64,000 nucleotides of DNA from Siphonodentalium dalli (taxonomy: Eukaryota > Mollusca > Scaphopoda > Gadilida > Siphonodentaliidae): the NCBI GenBank assembly GCA_032622095.1, contig CP136068.1, forward strand, positions 111,179,546-111,243,545, written 5' to 3'. Shown here piece by piece: positions 48,462-60,477 of this stretch. The notes beneath the pieces were generated by a model, which saw nothing but the letters and a program-made list of their open reading frames with translations, made no database searches and was not told the origin of the DNA. Position numbers and translations under genes: made by a program. Position 1 is the first letter of the stretch; each line of letters starts with the position of its first letter.

Positions 48462-50255
48462 GTATCCACTGATTCCAAAAAAAAAATAAGTACATAATTT
48501 TTCGAACATTTCACACCAAAATTTGATAAGAGTTAAGGGCTTTTGTGGACCCAATTTTTCCTAAATTTGATAGTCAAATACAGGATTCTGTTCATGTATG
48601 TTAGTAGTCACAGAAACCATGCCCATTGATGCAACATTTTATGAGTATACTTCATGGTGGATCATGTTAGAAACACAAAATGTGAACTTTATTGTGATTT
48701 AAAAAAAAAAACATTTACAGGCAATGGTCCAAGAAAAACAAAGTCCATATCTAAGAATCAAATATGAGAATATGTACTTAACAGAGTGATGAATGATGTA
48801 CTACAAAAAAAAACTATATTTCTTGAGTGTTCTTTGAAAAAATTACTTTGAACCAGTTGTTGACAAATGATACAGTGATGCTCTAATTAAGCGACTCCAT
48901 AACCACAGCAGAATTATGGGTAACTTTTCAGGATTTAGTCGATAATATGGCTTGTTACCATTCATCGGAAAGCTCTCGGCTAATTCCCCATTAATAAATT
49001 TTTGGGAAAATCAAACTGCCAGAATAATTTCAACCTAGTTTTGGTGTGAAATTTCCAACTGACGTGTTAGGTATATGAATTTTCCAACTGTTGAACAATT
49101 TGACAACAGTTGGGGTGAAACATGCCAACCCCTTCTCGTCACGTCTCATATCGACCCTTTGTGTGTGAGCATAAACATATCGTGAATGTATTGCACTTTT
49201 GAAAACAACTGCTTAGTTATTTTATGGTATGTGGGTGGCGACTGATTTCTCAAGTTACTATAGATTTGAACCTTAATACTGTTCTATATTGCAGTGGTGG
49301 TAATATATATGTCGACAATGACACAAAATACCGATATACATACCTTATACTCTCATAATTTTACCATCGTCAGAGCATCTTTCAGCTGTTTTATATTTGT
49401 TTCGCATAGATTTGAAGCAAACGCTCTTTATTCAAACCACATAATGAATAGTCTACCATTAAACACCCTTTATCGTTAACAAGTTTAAATTTTCTCCGTA
49501 ACATCCGGGTTTAGATCTAGACAAATATCCAAATTCTTGGGATAAATATTCCCTTGCCCGGACCTTTGACCTGTTGAAAGATTCCAACCCATTTTCAATT
49601 AATATGACTTAATATTCCCCAACTAATATAAGTGACAACATCGGTCTTATATCTGACTGAAAGTACATATTGGACATACCTGGGTTTAAAAACAACACAC
49701 TTTACACCGAATATTGGTTGGAAAATTTAATTAGCATAATTGTATATATGAGCTATGATAACAAATGTTCTCAGTCTGAAAATTCCATCTGTTTTAAGTC
49801 AAAACTCGAACGGTCTGTGAAATTATTTATTAAATCCAATTTTTGAAAATGTTACCAACATGAGTAAAATAAAGACACCAATTTAACCCCTTCGCACTGT
49901 GGCCTCGTCCCTGATGAATGCAAATCATTATCCAGAGGTCCATCACATAACCATAACGGCAAGTATGTCGGCCAATAAAGCAAATGCGAATAACAATTTC
50001 TCTATATCATAGAATTTATCATATATCAATTTTGTTGCGGTTGGCTCACCATACATTACCAGTCGATGTGTTTAATTCTACCGGTAAAACAGTTTGCGAT
50101 TACAAAACGTGTACCGGTACGGGTAGCTACCAGTACCCGTACCGGTTTGAAATTGCAAACTCGCTAATGTGGGAAGCGAGGGTTTGCAATGGATTGCAGC
50201 CTTACATCTATCGGGTTGGATGTATTCAGTTGAATTTAAAACCAAATATCTCAGC
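48462..50255. other. Intergenic with hairpin fragments
   Basis: 48874-48980 is a half copy of the fold-back at 4844-5027. 50109-50143 is a hairpin (ACCGGTACGGGTA and inverse). Otherwise nothing recognised. Confidence 0.45.
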
Positions 50256-50295
50256 GAGATCAATATTGGGCTCGGCCTCGCCTAATATTGATCTC
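50256..50295. repeat. Hairpin GAGATCAATATT with CTCGGC loop
   Basis: GAGATCAATATTGGGCTCGG then CCTCGCCTAATATTGATCTC. Related to 50833-50879 and to the loop at 26399-26487. Confidence 0.8.
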
Positions 50296-50832
50296 ACTTT
50301 GCCTCACAGGTCACCATATCCGACCCGAAACTTATATTATTATGCCAGGTCTTGTGATTAGCCAATCAGCGTCGCTAAATAGTGATGGTATATGAACCCA
50401 TATTAGGTCAGTGACCCCATATGAAATCAATAACAAGTGCTTATGCACCATTGTTTTTCAGAAACTCTGTCGACTCGGGATATTTTTTGTGTAATTCTGT
50501 GCCAAGAAAGGGATATCTGTCGGAAATAATTTTCTGCGAGTTTAAAGTACCATGTACCAAAACCTGCATGTGATATATTTGAGGAATTCAAAAGACTCAT
50601 AAATTAACTATCAAACTCAACAAATTGTACTACTTAATATGGTGATTAGTCTCGATCGCGTCACTGATGTTACATAAGTTAATGGCCATAGATGACACAT
50701 TTAACCTACCAAATTAAAATAAATTACAATGACGATTAATTAAAGGGATATGCTTGAGTATATCAACTGACATAATAAATATGTTACAGGACGCTTTGTT
50801 GTCGGATTTGGTGTCAGCATATGAGGCTCAGC
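50296..50832. other. Intergenic, nothing recognised
   Basis: AT-rich sequence without coding signals. Confidence 0.4.
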
Positions 50833-50879
50833 GATATCAATATTAAGTTCGGCCTACCGCCTCTCCTAATATTGATCTC
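50833..50879. repeat. Hairpin GATATCAATATTAAG
   Basis: GATATCAATATTAAGTTCGG pairs with CTAATATTGATCTC. It sits just upstream of the retrotransposon frame and may mark the insertion site or 5' boundary. Confidence 0.7.
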
Positions 50880-50923
50880 ACCTCCCATCACATGACTCGA
50901 AGAAGAAGACACCCAAGATCCTT

Positions 50924-53900
50924 GTGGCTAACGGCGAAACTCTGAAATATAGCTTCCGGACACAAAATTTTAAATTATTATTCATTTCAACCTTTCTCAT
51001 CTTGATATTATCAGGTGACATTGAGATTAACCCCGGACCTGCCATAAATCAAATCAAGAGCACAATTTCAATTTTCCAGTACAATATCAGAAGTATTCGA
51101 AATAAACTAGAAAAAATTGTTCATATGATCAATGATTTCGATGTTCTGTGTTTCAGCGAAACTCACCTGGACCCATCTTTCTCTTCAGAAAAAATATAAA
51201 TTCCTGGTTACCAAGATCCTGTTCGAAAGGATCGCGACTCTCGCGGTGGAGGAATATGTGTAATGTTCGCGACACACATCATATATAGGCGTAGATATGA
51301 ACTAGAATTTGACTCGTCAATATTATGGTTTGAAATATTCTCTAAGAAAAGTCATATCCTACTGGGAATGTCATATAGATCAGACCAGTACTGTGATCCA
51401 AACTATTGGGTGTACTTAGAATCATCGATATCAGACGCACTTGACATAACCGAAAATATTATTATCACGGGTGACTACAATTCCAACCTTCTAGACAATT
51501 CCTCTAAGTTGAAGGAAATAATAGACCGATATAGCATCAAAAACGTTATAAGTTCCCCTACAAGAGTGGCACAATCATCGAGTACATTATTAGACCCAAT
51601 TATTATCGGCAATTCCCTTCGTGTACTAGAAGCTGAAGTAATAAACCCGGGAGTCTCTGACCACTTAGGTGTATATGTGTCATTAGCTTATGATTATTCA
51701 CAAGTAACTTCGTTCCAGAGAACAGTATGGAACTACTCCAGAGCAAATTTTGAAAGAGCCAACGAAATACTCGGTAACACAAACTGGGATGATCTCCTTA
51801 AGTGCCTCGACACCGATTCAGCTACCATACTTTTCCAAAATAAATTTATGTCAGTAATGAACGATACAATTCCCCAATCCACTGTTACGGTTCGGCCCAA
51901 GTATAAAATCTGGTTTAACTCAGAAATCCGAAGAGAAATTCACAAACGCGAAAGACTACGTACCAAAGCCATAAATAATAATAATCCCAACACATGGCAA
52001 AAATATAGGCAATGTCGAAATAAAGTAAATAACATGAAAAAGTTCGCGAAATCAAAATTTGATGAAAAATTGGAAGACCGCATGAAAGAATCATCATCTC
52101 CCCGAGAATTCTGGCAACTAATGAACTACCTACTATGTAAAAAGAAAACAACGAATGTTCCACCCCTATACTGCTCGAATGCCCATATAAATACCATAAA
52201 CGTAAATGGAACCGTGTACGCGACTGATGATCTTGACAAGGCTAACATATTAAACCAGAGCTTCATTTCTAACTCATCAATAAACGACTCAAACCACAGT
52301 TTACCTGTGTTCAATTCTCGTTGTAACAACACGATGGAGGACTTTGAGTTCACCGAAGATGAAATAATTTTGGCAATTAAATCACTTAAATTAAACAAAG
52401 CCCATGGCTACGATGGAATTAGTGCAAAAATGCTCCTTGCTACCGCAGAATCAATTGCTCGTCCATTAGTTTTAATCTTCAGAAAATCTCTTGATAGCAT
52501 GACATTTCCATCTGTATGGAAAAAGGCTAATGTTGTCCCCATCTTTAAAAAAGACGACCCCGCTGATAGCAAGAACTATCGTCCTATTTCCCTTCTACCC
52601 TGCTTGGGAAAAATATTTGAGAAAGTTGTATTAAAACAGATCAGGGATTTCTTTAAAAAAAACGAACTACTATTCTTACGTCAATCGGGTTTCATGCCAG
52701 GGCAAAGCACTTCCCATCAACTCATAGATCTATACAATCACCTGTGTCAATCTCTCGACAATGGACTGTATACATGTTCTATTTTTTGTGATATATCAAA
52801 GGCATTCGAGAGAGTTTGGCACAGGGGAATAATACATAAACTTTCAAGTTATGGAGTTCGTGGTAAATCTTTGAAATGACTAGGAGACTATTTAAATAAC
52901 CGACAACAGCGCGTATTAGTTAACAACAGCTTTTCTAGCTATGAGATCATCCCAGCGGGCGTGCCACAAGGCTCAATCCTAGGCCCTTTTCTATTTTTGG
53001 TTTACATCAATGACTTAGCAGACAACATCTGTTCTGTTACGAGAATTGTACGCTGACGACACTTGCATTACTAACGAGCACCATGACCTAAATGAATTGG
53101 CGCAAACCATGAACAAGGATCTTGAAAACATATCAAGATGGTCAAACAATTGGCTAGTCAATTTTAATCCCTCAAAAACGTTGGGCATGTCGTACTCATT
53201 GACTGGCACATCCGGCGATACTCCTAATTTAACCTTTAATAATGATACTATATCCTTTGTTGAGACACACAAACACCTCGGTCTTGAACTCCAATCAAAT
53301 ATGTCATGGAACAATCATATCAATGCAACTATTAAAAGAATAGCCTCGCGTTTATCACAACTAAGAAGATTTAAATACCAGCTCGATAGGAAGACCCTAG
53401 AAAACATATATAAAACGTATATTTTACCATTATACGATTATGCCGATGTAGTATGGGCAAATGCACCTAAATATCAAATGGATAAACTTGAACGGTTACA
53501 CATTGATGCAGCCAGAATAGTCAGTGGACTCACACGATCAGTCTCTGATATAAACACAACGAAAGAAGTAGGCTGGCCCCCACTGAGGAGGAGGCGTGAA
53601 TTACACAAATTACAAACTATGTACAACATTATCAATCGGAAGGCCCCTATTTATCTCACAAACATATTACCACCCAGAATAGCTGACATATCAGAGTATG
53701 AATCCAGATATCCCGAAATTTTTTACACATATTTCTGTAACACTGAGAATTACAAAAAGTCATTTTTCCCTTCAACCATAAAAGCGTGGAATGACATGCC
53801 GTCCGTAATAACAGAAGCCCCCACAATTTCAGATTTCAAAACTTATCTTAGAATAATTGACCCCGTCACTAGACCCCCGAGGTATTTCTACACGGGACGC

Positions 53901-54071
53901 AGGCAATGTAACGTACTTCACGCAAAATTACGGAACTATTGCAGTGATCTAAAGTCTGATAAATTCCAAAACTACATATCTGACAGCCCAATGACTACTG
54001 ACTTCACTGAACTTCAATATGAATTTGAGAATTCTTTTTCTGTTAAACTGTTAAAAATTTGGCCACAATGA
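50924..54071 (+). pseudogene. Non-LTR retrotransposon ORF (APE endonuclease + RT), degenerate
   Basis: CR1/L2/Rex1-like LINE polyprotein. N-terminus: hydrophobic stretch then a 2A-like motif. APE endonuclease: QYNIRSIRNK, FSETHLD (51155-51172), ITGDYNSN, and SDH (51656-51664). Reverse transcriptase: NKAHGYDGIS, NYRPISLL, catalytic Asp in FCDISKAFERVW (codon at 52790), [13 protein letters not shown], and YADD (53049-53060). The C-terminal part has LPLYDYADVVW and a Lys/Arg-rich tail, ending in TGA at about 54071. Breaks: no ATG (the frame begins at GTG 50924), TAA at 51197-51199, TGA at 52877-52879, and a one-base insertion near 53044 just before YADD. No separate ORF1 was found upstream. All catalytic residues I looked for are still readable, so decay is recent. 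No poly-A or short-repeat 3' tail was identified. Confidence 0.95.
51011..51040 (+). other. 2A-like ribosome-skipping motif
   Basis: Codes for SGDIEINPGP (residues 30-39 of the frame), matching the D-(V/I)-E-x-N-P-G-P consensus of 2A peptides. It is preceded by a hydrophobic LLFISTFLILIL stretch that may act as a signal-like sequence. 2A-like sequences at the N-terminus of APE-type LINE polyproteins are known from several animals and trypanosomatids. Cleavage activity here is inferred. Confidence 0.8.
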
Positions 54072-55017
54072 CTCGGGGGTTGTAATTGACTGGCAGTCCA
54101 GGCTGTCATCAAGTCCCATATATAACTTGGAAGTTTTAAACTGTTATTGTTACAAACTACTCAGATGATACTCAAACTTTTGCTTATAAAAAATATTGAT
54201 TTGGCAGTCACATTTAGTGATTGACAGATTGATTTAGAAGACTCTCCCCCTACCAAACAATGTGACATATTTTCTGGCCCAGTGCTCCTAATCATTAAGT
54301 CATTTACTTAAATTCTGAATTATGATATTTGTTTTCTATATTATACATGTTACTACTGTGCGTAATACATGCAATCGATCTAGTGTCTATTTATCACAAC
54401 GTTTCCATTTCAACATCAAAGTGTCAATGTAATGATCTCAATGTCACCACTTCAAAACAAAACAGTTTTAGTGAAATCATAGGCCTACCTCGATCCAATT
54501 CCAAATCAACGCCTAGTTATGATTAGGCCAATGAAAAAAAGATACTATGTTTCCGTACATCGACCGACCCTAAAAAATAACCTGCAGACCCTAAACTTTT
54601 TATTGATATTTTGAGAAAAAGTCAAAATTTTCTATAAAAAAATAAATATTTTTACCACTAATGCTCATAAATATTGATGACCTTTAGTGTGCAAAACACA
54701 TTGTTTCTAACATATCCCTGTGAAAAGTGACCATGAATTGACAGCTGTCTCAAAAGCCCCAGGTACATGTGATGGGTTGTGGATTGATGGGCATACATTT
54801 TGCAATTTTAATTTCCTGAGAGTGTATCTCCTGCCTGCTTTATGTCTTGTTTTGGGACTTATGGAACACTATCAACAGACATGGTGGGTGTGTATCTGTA
54901 TATGCATATATAGAGGTTATCACCACATATGTTAGGGGTATAGCTACCGTTTCCAAAAACCAGGCATGCTCGTTGTGTGTACTGGCTACCCCAGACAATG
55001 GGATGTAGTTGTCACAA
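54072..55017. other. Retrotransposon 3' flank and intergenic DNA
   Basis: The LINE 3' UTR presumably starts here, but I cannot fix its end. No gene supported. Confidence 0.4.
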
Positions 55018-55190
55018 TACAGGTACGGTATAATGGCGGTATTATTGTTTAAATTCTTATAAAAAGTTAGTGACATCGATTTCCACCAAGTTTATAGCCA
55101 AATTTATGAAAATGTGCTATGTGAATAATAAAAAACATACTTAAGCATGAAGTTTGAATTTTTTATCAATCTTAATGTATATTTCCACTG

Positions 55191-56820
55191 TGTTGATCAA
55201 GTAATACTTTCCCCACAACACGGGTTGGCATTTTATGTCTCTTCGGTCGAGGTAGTTCAATATTTCTGCAGCTGGATAAAATATATCGAAATAAAAAAAA
55301 AATTAAATTCCCTACCTACCTGCCCTAATATTTTTGCTCCGTTACCGGAAACATACAATCTTTTTTTCCAGAATAAAATAACGATAAATGAAGCTAATGT
55401 CTCCAAATTTGTTGTGATTAATTTCCAATTCACGGAATATATTGCACATTTTCAATATATGAATGCAAAATTCAATGCGAATCGATTTGATTTCAAAATG
55501 TGCGAATTTGGATTGAATTATCCAGATGATCGAGACATCATATTATGTGACAAATTTCAAAGAAGATTATGGAGTTCTATACTTTAGAAGACAATTATCA
55601 AATGAATATTAATAATTTAAACAAACTCAATAATGATTTGAAAAAAATCTGGTGATCAACATAACAATGCTTTTAATTTATTTTAGACATTTTTTCTATA
55701 AAATCATATAATGTATGAAAATGTGAACACAAAAATATACATAAATTGATGTCTTGCAATCTAAAATACATACACTATACCAGACAACAATTTAAGTCCC
55801 GGTATATCAGTGGTTATATAAAGGATATCGGAATAAAGCCCTGTATAGCTGTGGTAATTAATTTTAAGGATAGAAGAATGTTTCAGGATATTGAACGTTT
55901 AGGTGTTCAATAGTCTGAGTTCACTCAGACTGATATTTAACAATTATATGTTGAATTTTCAATATAGTACATAGTACACAGACTAGCTGGAAATTCATTT
56001 AAATACTATCAGCATTTTCTCATGACATTTGTAATCTACAGTCTAATTAAAGCTTACTAAAACTTAGTCTGTTCAGAGATAATGCTTACAGAATTTGGAT
56101 TAAATTATCCAGATGATCGAGACATCATATTATGCATCAATTTATGTATATTATATTTGGAAGTTGAGTTGAAATTTCAAATATCACACACACTTTATAC
56201 CTCTCAACTTCCCAATTTAAATATTTCAAATTTAATCATTTTGCTTCATTTTCTAGCTGAGGTTTCTGTTTATATGCCTCTCTTCATCATTTTCATCTTC
56301 CATCCTTTTCTTCTTGATTTTTGTTTTCTTCATTCTCTTTTATCGTCAATTACTTTTCTTTCATTCTGCCTTTGCTTCTTCTTCTAGTGTATTTGCTTGT
56401 CTTCTTTGTGTTTATTTGTTAACCCATTTGAGTCACGAGTTTTAGTACCAACCGGATTAAGCAATTAACAAATATAATCGAAGTAATGTCTTTATTTCTT
56501 CTTTTTTTTTGTATTTTTATTTTATTTTGCCATTTAAAAAAACTTTTTTTTGCCATATTATTTTAATTTTTTTTAGCTGTTTTGAATTTCTTAATCTTTG
56601 TTTTTTGTTTTTTTTTGCCTTAATTATAATTTTTTTTTTTTTAGCCATCATTTTTTTTATGGCATTTTTTTTCTGGCTTATGTTTTGTATTTTTTAATGT
56701 TGAAAGGAATGTTACATAATATGTGACAAAAAGAGCAATTAAAATGAAAACAAAGATAAAGCACAATAATTAACTCAATAACTCTCATGGCCATGGATGA
56801 TGGATGTGTATACAGTGTAG
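55191..56820. other. 1.63-kb block missing from the right arm
   Basis: In the right arm CACTG (left side) is joined directly to CAGTATT (right side), with at most one base of microhomology, so a deletion there is likelier than an insertion here. The block contains a 44-bp direct repeat (55504-55547 and 56091-56134, one mismatch) and T-rich DNA. The 146-codon frame overlapping it (55147-55587) has no recognised domain. Confidence 0.8.
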
Positions 56821-56967
56821 CAGTATTTTTTGTGGTTTTCTCTCACTTGGTGGACACTTCTAGGCTACATAAGTTCCATATCTTGGTGGAATATATATAT
56901 TTGTTTGTATGGATCCTCGCAAAAATAATATATTAAATTCAATATCCATTGTCACCTTATTGATTTA

Positions 56968-57203
56968 TTAGTGCCCTTTCAATTATTTTTTTTTCAAGTT
57001 TATGCATAGGGAGCCTCACATATATGATATATAAGAGAATACATTGGCCCAACAATTTTTACCATGACCTTGTAAGCCAGTGCATTTTCGTATAGATGCG
57101 ATCATGCGAGGCTCCCTATGGGAGACTCAAATATATAAGAAAATGCACTGGCACATGATCTTTAATGCTGGACCAGCGCAGTTCCCATCATGAAAGGGCT
57201 AAT
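56968..57203. mobile_element. Diverged TTAA-type element with hairpins
   Basis: Ends GCCCTTTCAA and ATGAAAGGGC bordered by TTAG/CTAA. It contains hairpins GAGGCTCCCTATGGGAG and TATATAAGAGAATAC-type sequence, plus TTTAATGCTGGACCAGCGCAG shared with 24168-24401. Mirrored at about 63445-63680. Confidence 0.7.
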
Positions 57204-57912
57204 TGATCTGTTGAAAATTAAAATCTCATTATTTTCCAGTTAGCAACCTGCTATCGAATAAAAAGAAATATTTAAAACCCTGGATGCATCTCTAGAATCT
57301 TTGTTATTAAATTTATGTGCTTTTATAGTTACAAAATTAGGCATGTGACAGACGCAGTACATAACGCTAGTGTGTTAGGTGTATCGAATGCGTTGATTCA
57401 CTTTTTTCACTTGTGGTCGGTATGCAATTGTATGACACTGAAATAATACGACCTTAATATACTGAATGGGGTTTCCTGCAATTTATACTAGTGTATCTGT
57501 TAGAAATAGTCGGGTAAATGTTCACCAAGAATTGAAATATCATGTGTGAATAGTTTAGATATCTACCGGTATGTCACAGAAACAATGTTTGGAAACAAGA
57601 TGTCACAGCACTATTGCATGTGAACAAGATGATGCCACTAATAGCTTTCAAATATCTCTTTTATGAAAAAAATTCTGATTCATCTCTGTCCTTTCTTGAA
57701 TTAAATAGCCACATTTAGAAGTAAATTGATTAACCTCACAAAAATATAAAAAGCAGTTTAATTTGATGGTAACATTTCTTTCCTGCATAAATGTTTGATC
57801 AAAGGTCAAATGTTAAAAATAAATTCAGCTATGATTAAGCGATATTTATTATATTTCTTAATTCCACCACTGAAGAGGGTATTAATGGTATTCACAAACT
57901 ATTTTTTTCCAG

Positions 57913-58086
57913 GCATCTCAGTTGGATGCAAACGGCGGGACAGATGACCGCTGGATTGTCTACAACATAATGGCAAAAGCATTACACAATAATATGGCGT
58001 TGATGTTAAATTGGTCTGGCAATGGGGCATCAAAAAAGAAGGCGTTCAAAATTTTTCCAAAGATCATACAGTGCATGTTGAGTTAG
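57913..58086 (+). CDS. Terminal exon, DUF4806-like domain, left copy
   Basis: After a strong acceptor (TTTTTTTCCAG, AG at 57911-57912) an open stretch of 57 codons runs to TAG at 58084-58086. The product ends with a Trp-Ile-Val start, a MAKALHNNMA segment, LNWSGNGASKKKAFK and a short hydrophobic end. The pattern (small helix, 'W.G' turn, KKAF, then a final helix) resembles the DUF4806 domain found at the C-terminus of many invertebrate proteins, often transposon-associated. This assignment is from memory of the family pattern. It begins in phase 0. The inverted copy at 62561-62734 differs by an Ile-to-Phe change. Confidence 0.6.
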   Translation, partial: ASQLDANGGTDDRWIVYNIMAKALHNNMALMLNWSGNGASKKKAFKIFPKIIQCMLS

Positions 58087-59251
58087 TATCTAACATCTAT
58101 ATCATTGAATTATTGACCTTCTGTTTAATCCTCATTATTATCACTTTACAGTAGATTCTCTGTCCACACCAGCATGGGATATCGGTTGGGTTGATTCTGT
58201 TTTGGATATCGGTTGGGTTGATTCTGTTTTGGAATGTGTCTTGTCCTGTTACTCTTCTATAATATACTGTATGCCCAGCATTGAGGGTGGGACTTTTTAT
58301 GCATGAATGTCATTGTATTAGGTCAAATGGACGCTTTGCGTATATGAAGAGCCTCTCCCAACCATGATGCATACATTAGAGGTGCATGCATATATTAGAC
58401 GTGCGTTGAATGTCAAAGTAATGAAATTTGTAAACAACAATGTATTTTCCAGAGAATTTTGATTTGTCGTGCTATCAGAAGATATCTGTTTTCAATATAT
58501 TAAACGCTCGTATAATCGCGTTATCTCATTTTATCATGGTAGGTATATTTATATATCATTTTGAAGACAGATTAATCACCAACATGTTAAATGATTCGTA
58601 TCATTCCTGGGTGCTTGTGAACATGTGTCAATATACATAGTACATCTGTTCACGGAAAGTCTGTCATAGAAGAGTCTAAAAACAGTATTAACCAAACCGA
58701 TATCCCAAGCTGATGTGGTCTAGGCATCAATTAACTGGTATGATACAATATTTTAATACCCAGCCAGTAATGAAATAACTGCCATTCACTTGATGTCAAT
58801 GATGTCACAATCTTAAAACTTAACTGTAATTATCCCCCCAAAATGTATGGATCAAACTTAATTTTTTGTTTGTAAACAACAATTGATCAAATAATTTTGG
58901 AATATTTGAGAAATGTTTCAGGAACAAGTATCATGTATTAAACATGAATATTATTTGGTTGTGTCACTCGCAGTACAGGAGTGGTAATAATATGTAACAT
59001 TTTGTTGGGCAATAGGGTTCCTCTACTTTGTTTCTGACTTCTAAAAGGATGTGCAGCTGTTAATAAGTTCGGTCCGACTGCTAATAATGCCCTCAAATCT
59101 TATTATTGTTATTGTATTATCAATTTAGAGGGCATTCTCTACTGGATTAACTGTATTTTATCTGCACAGTAAGATTCCATAATTTTGAGGCTGTGTTGAC
59201 CGAAGCGGGCATTAATGAACCTATGTTTTCAAACAGCCCCCCCTTTTCTGG

Positions 59252-59609
59252 TTAACCCTTTACCCAACAAACCGGCCAAATAAAGCTTCAACAGCCTAAA
59301 ATATCTTCGGTCTATCTCAATAGAACCATACAAATATGGATATCATTGGAACCGGCTCATTGACCACATTGTGATAGTTATGCCCTGTGCCAATGCATTC
59401 TCTTATATATGCGAGTCGACCATATGTCGCCTCGCATATATAAGAGAATGCATTGGCCTAAAAAAAAATTCTTACATTCTTTAACAATTTTATAATTTTT
59501 AATGTGTTAAGCCAATGCATTCTCTTATATATGCGAGGCGACCTATGGTCGACTCGCATATATAAGAGAATGCATTGGCACAGGGCCCTTCTGTTGGGTA
59601 AAGTGTTAA
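59252..59609. mobile_element. TTAA-flanked element with double-hairpin module, copy F
   Basis: Same termini (CCCTTTACCCAACA and its inverse, one change) and TTAA borders as 30311-30710. Both 69-nt hairpins are present. The inner breakpoint of the inverted duplication falls in the tip of its second hairpin (59545). Confidence 0.9.
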
Positions 59610-60285
59610 GCCACCGATAATGTGAGGACGGAGTGGTAATAGTAGTAATAACATGATTTTGTCAGGCGTGATGGTTTATTATCTGCCCTCCAGGAATGAA
59701 TAACAGCCCTCGGGCCATTAACTATTCCTATCAGTTCATCCCTTAATAAACTATTAATTGATGCTCAAAATCAAAATCTTGACTAATCATAGTTAAAATG
59801 TCAAAATAGCCATGTTGACTTCTTTTGACCTTGTTTTGATTCCATGTATTTATAATTGAGACCACAATAATTTAAAAAAAAATTGTACTACATATATTGT
59901 TAGTCTTACCAAATTATGGAAGCTTACTGAATAGCATTGAACCTCCCAGTAATGCACTAATGTATATATATCTGTTATGGAGTGTGCAAGATGCATTAGG
60001 GGTAACAGATCTTTAGTTGTAACAGTAACAAACCATTTAATTTTGTATCACAGCTGGCTTTATTCCACTGACCATGTGTTAAAACCCTTACCTATATGTG
60101 AAATTTAAACTGTTATTTTGTTTATATTGAAAGGGTAACTTTAATAGTCTTATGTCCCAGTAAATCATAAAACGAAATTCAATATCAAATAAGATATCAA
60201 AACTGATTCCACAAGATATTAACTGGATCCCTGAATATATATTTAATATATTTTTTGTTCTTAATTTTAATTTTATTAACTTCAG

Positions 60286-60416
60286 GCAGTGCTAAACAGA
60301 GAAGCAATACAATCACTGAGAAATATTTTATCGATTTTGGAGGGCGGTTGCTAAGAGGAGCTGCAGACAGGCTTGGTGGGCGAAGCAGGAGAGCAAATGA
60401 AAAGAAAGCTCACCAG
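60286..60416 (+). CDS. Candidate internal exon, basic protein segment
   Basis: 131 bp between a good acceptor (TTAACTTCAG) and a consensus donor (CACCAG then GTATGT). It is open in one frame with entry phase 1 and exit phase 0, coding 43 whole codons (starts SAKQRSNTITEKYFIDFGGR, ends with a basic RRANEKKAHQ). The exit phase matches the phase-0 start of the DUF4806-like terminal exon, so both may derive from one gene. In this window, however, no correctly oriented terminal exon lies downstream. Function unknown. Confidence 0.55.
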
Positions 60417-60477
60417 GTATGTATTACATCTGACTGCTGAGGTCCTACTCCCATATGACTTAAATTCATAGTTTCAT

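Larger units (their letters stand above)
55018..59545. repeat. Left arm of a large inverted duplication
   Basis: Nearly identical, in inverted orientation, to 61101-64000, with only isolated base changes. The arms differ by one block, 55191-56820, present only here. The mirrored sequence includes the terminal exon (57913-58086), a TTAA-type element (56968-57203) and most of the element at 59252-59609. The right arm runs off the window, so the true arm length is unknown. Confidence 0.95.

Noticed and set aside
48104-48514. 136-codon minus-strand frame
   Set aside because: Spans the 9-bp-TSD element and its border, and corresponds to no known protein.
55147-55587. 146-codon frame at the start of the left arm
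   Set aside because: No recognisable domain and AT-rich composition. It crosses the junction at 55190/55191 that is absent in the other arm, so it is probably chance.
56509-56697. Phe/Leu-rich hydrophobic frame
   Set aside because: A translation of a T-rich tract; not a membrane protein.
58440-58640. 66-codon frame conserved in both arms (also 62007-62207)
   Set aside because: Conservation reflects the recent duplication, not selection. It lies downstream of the terminal exon, has no recognised domain and lacks splice support.
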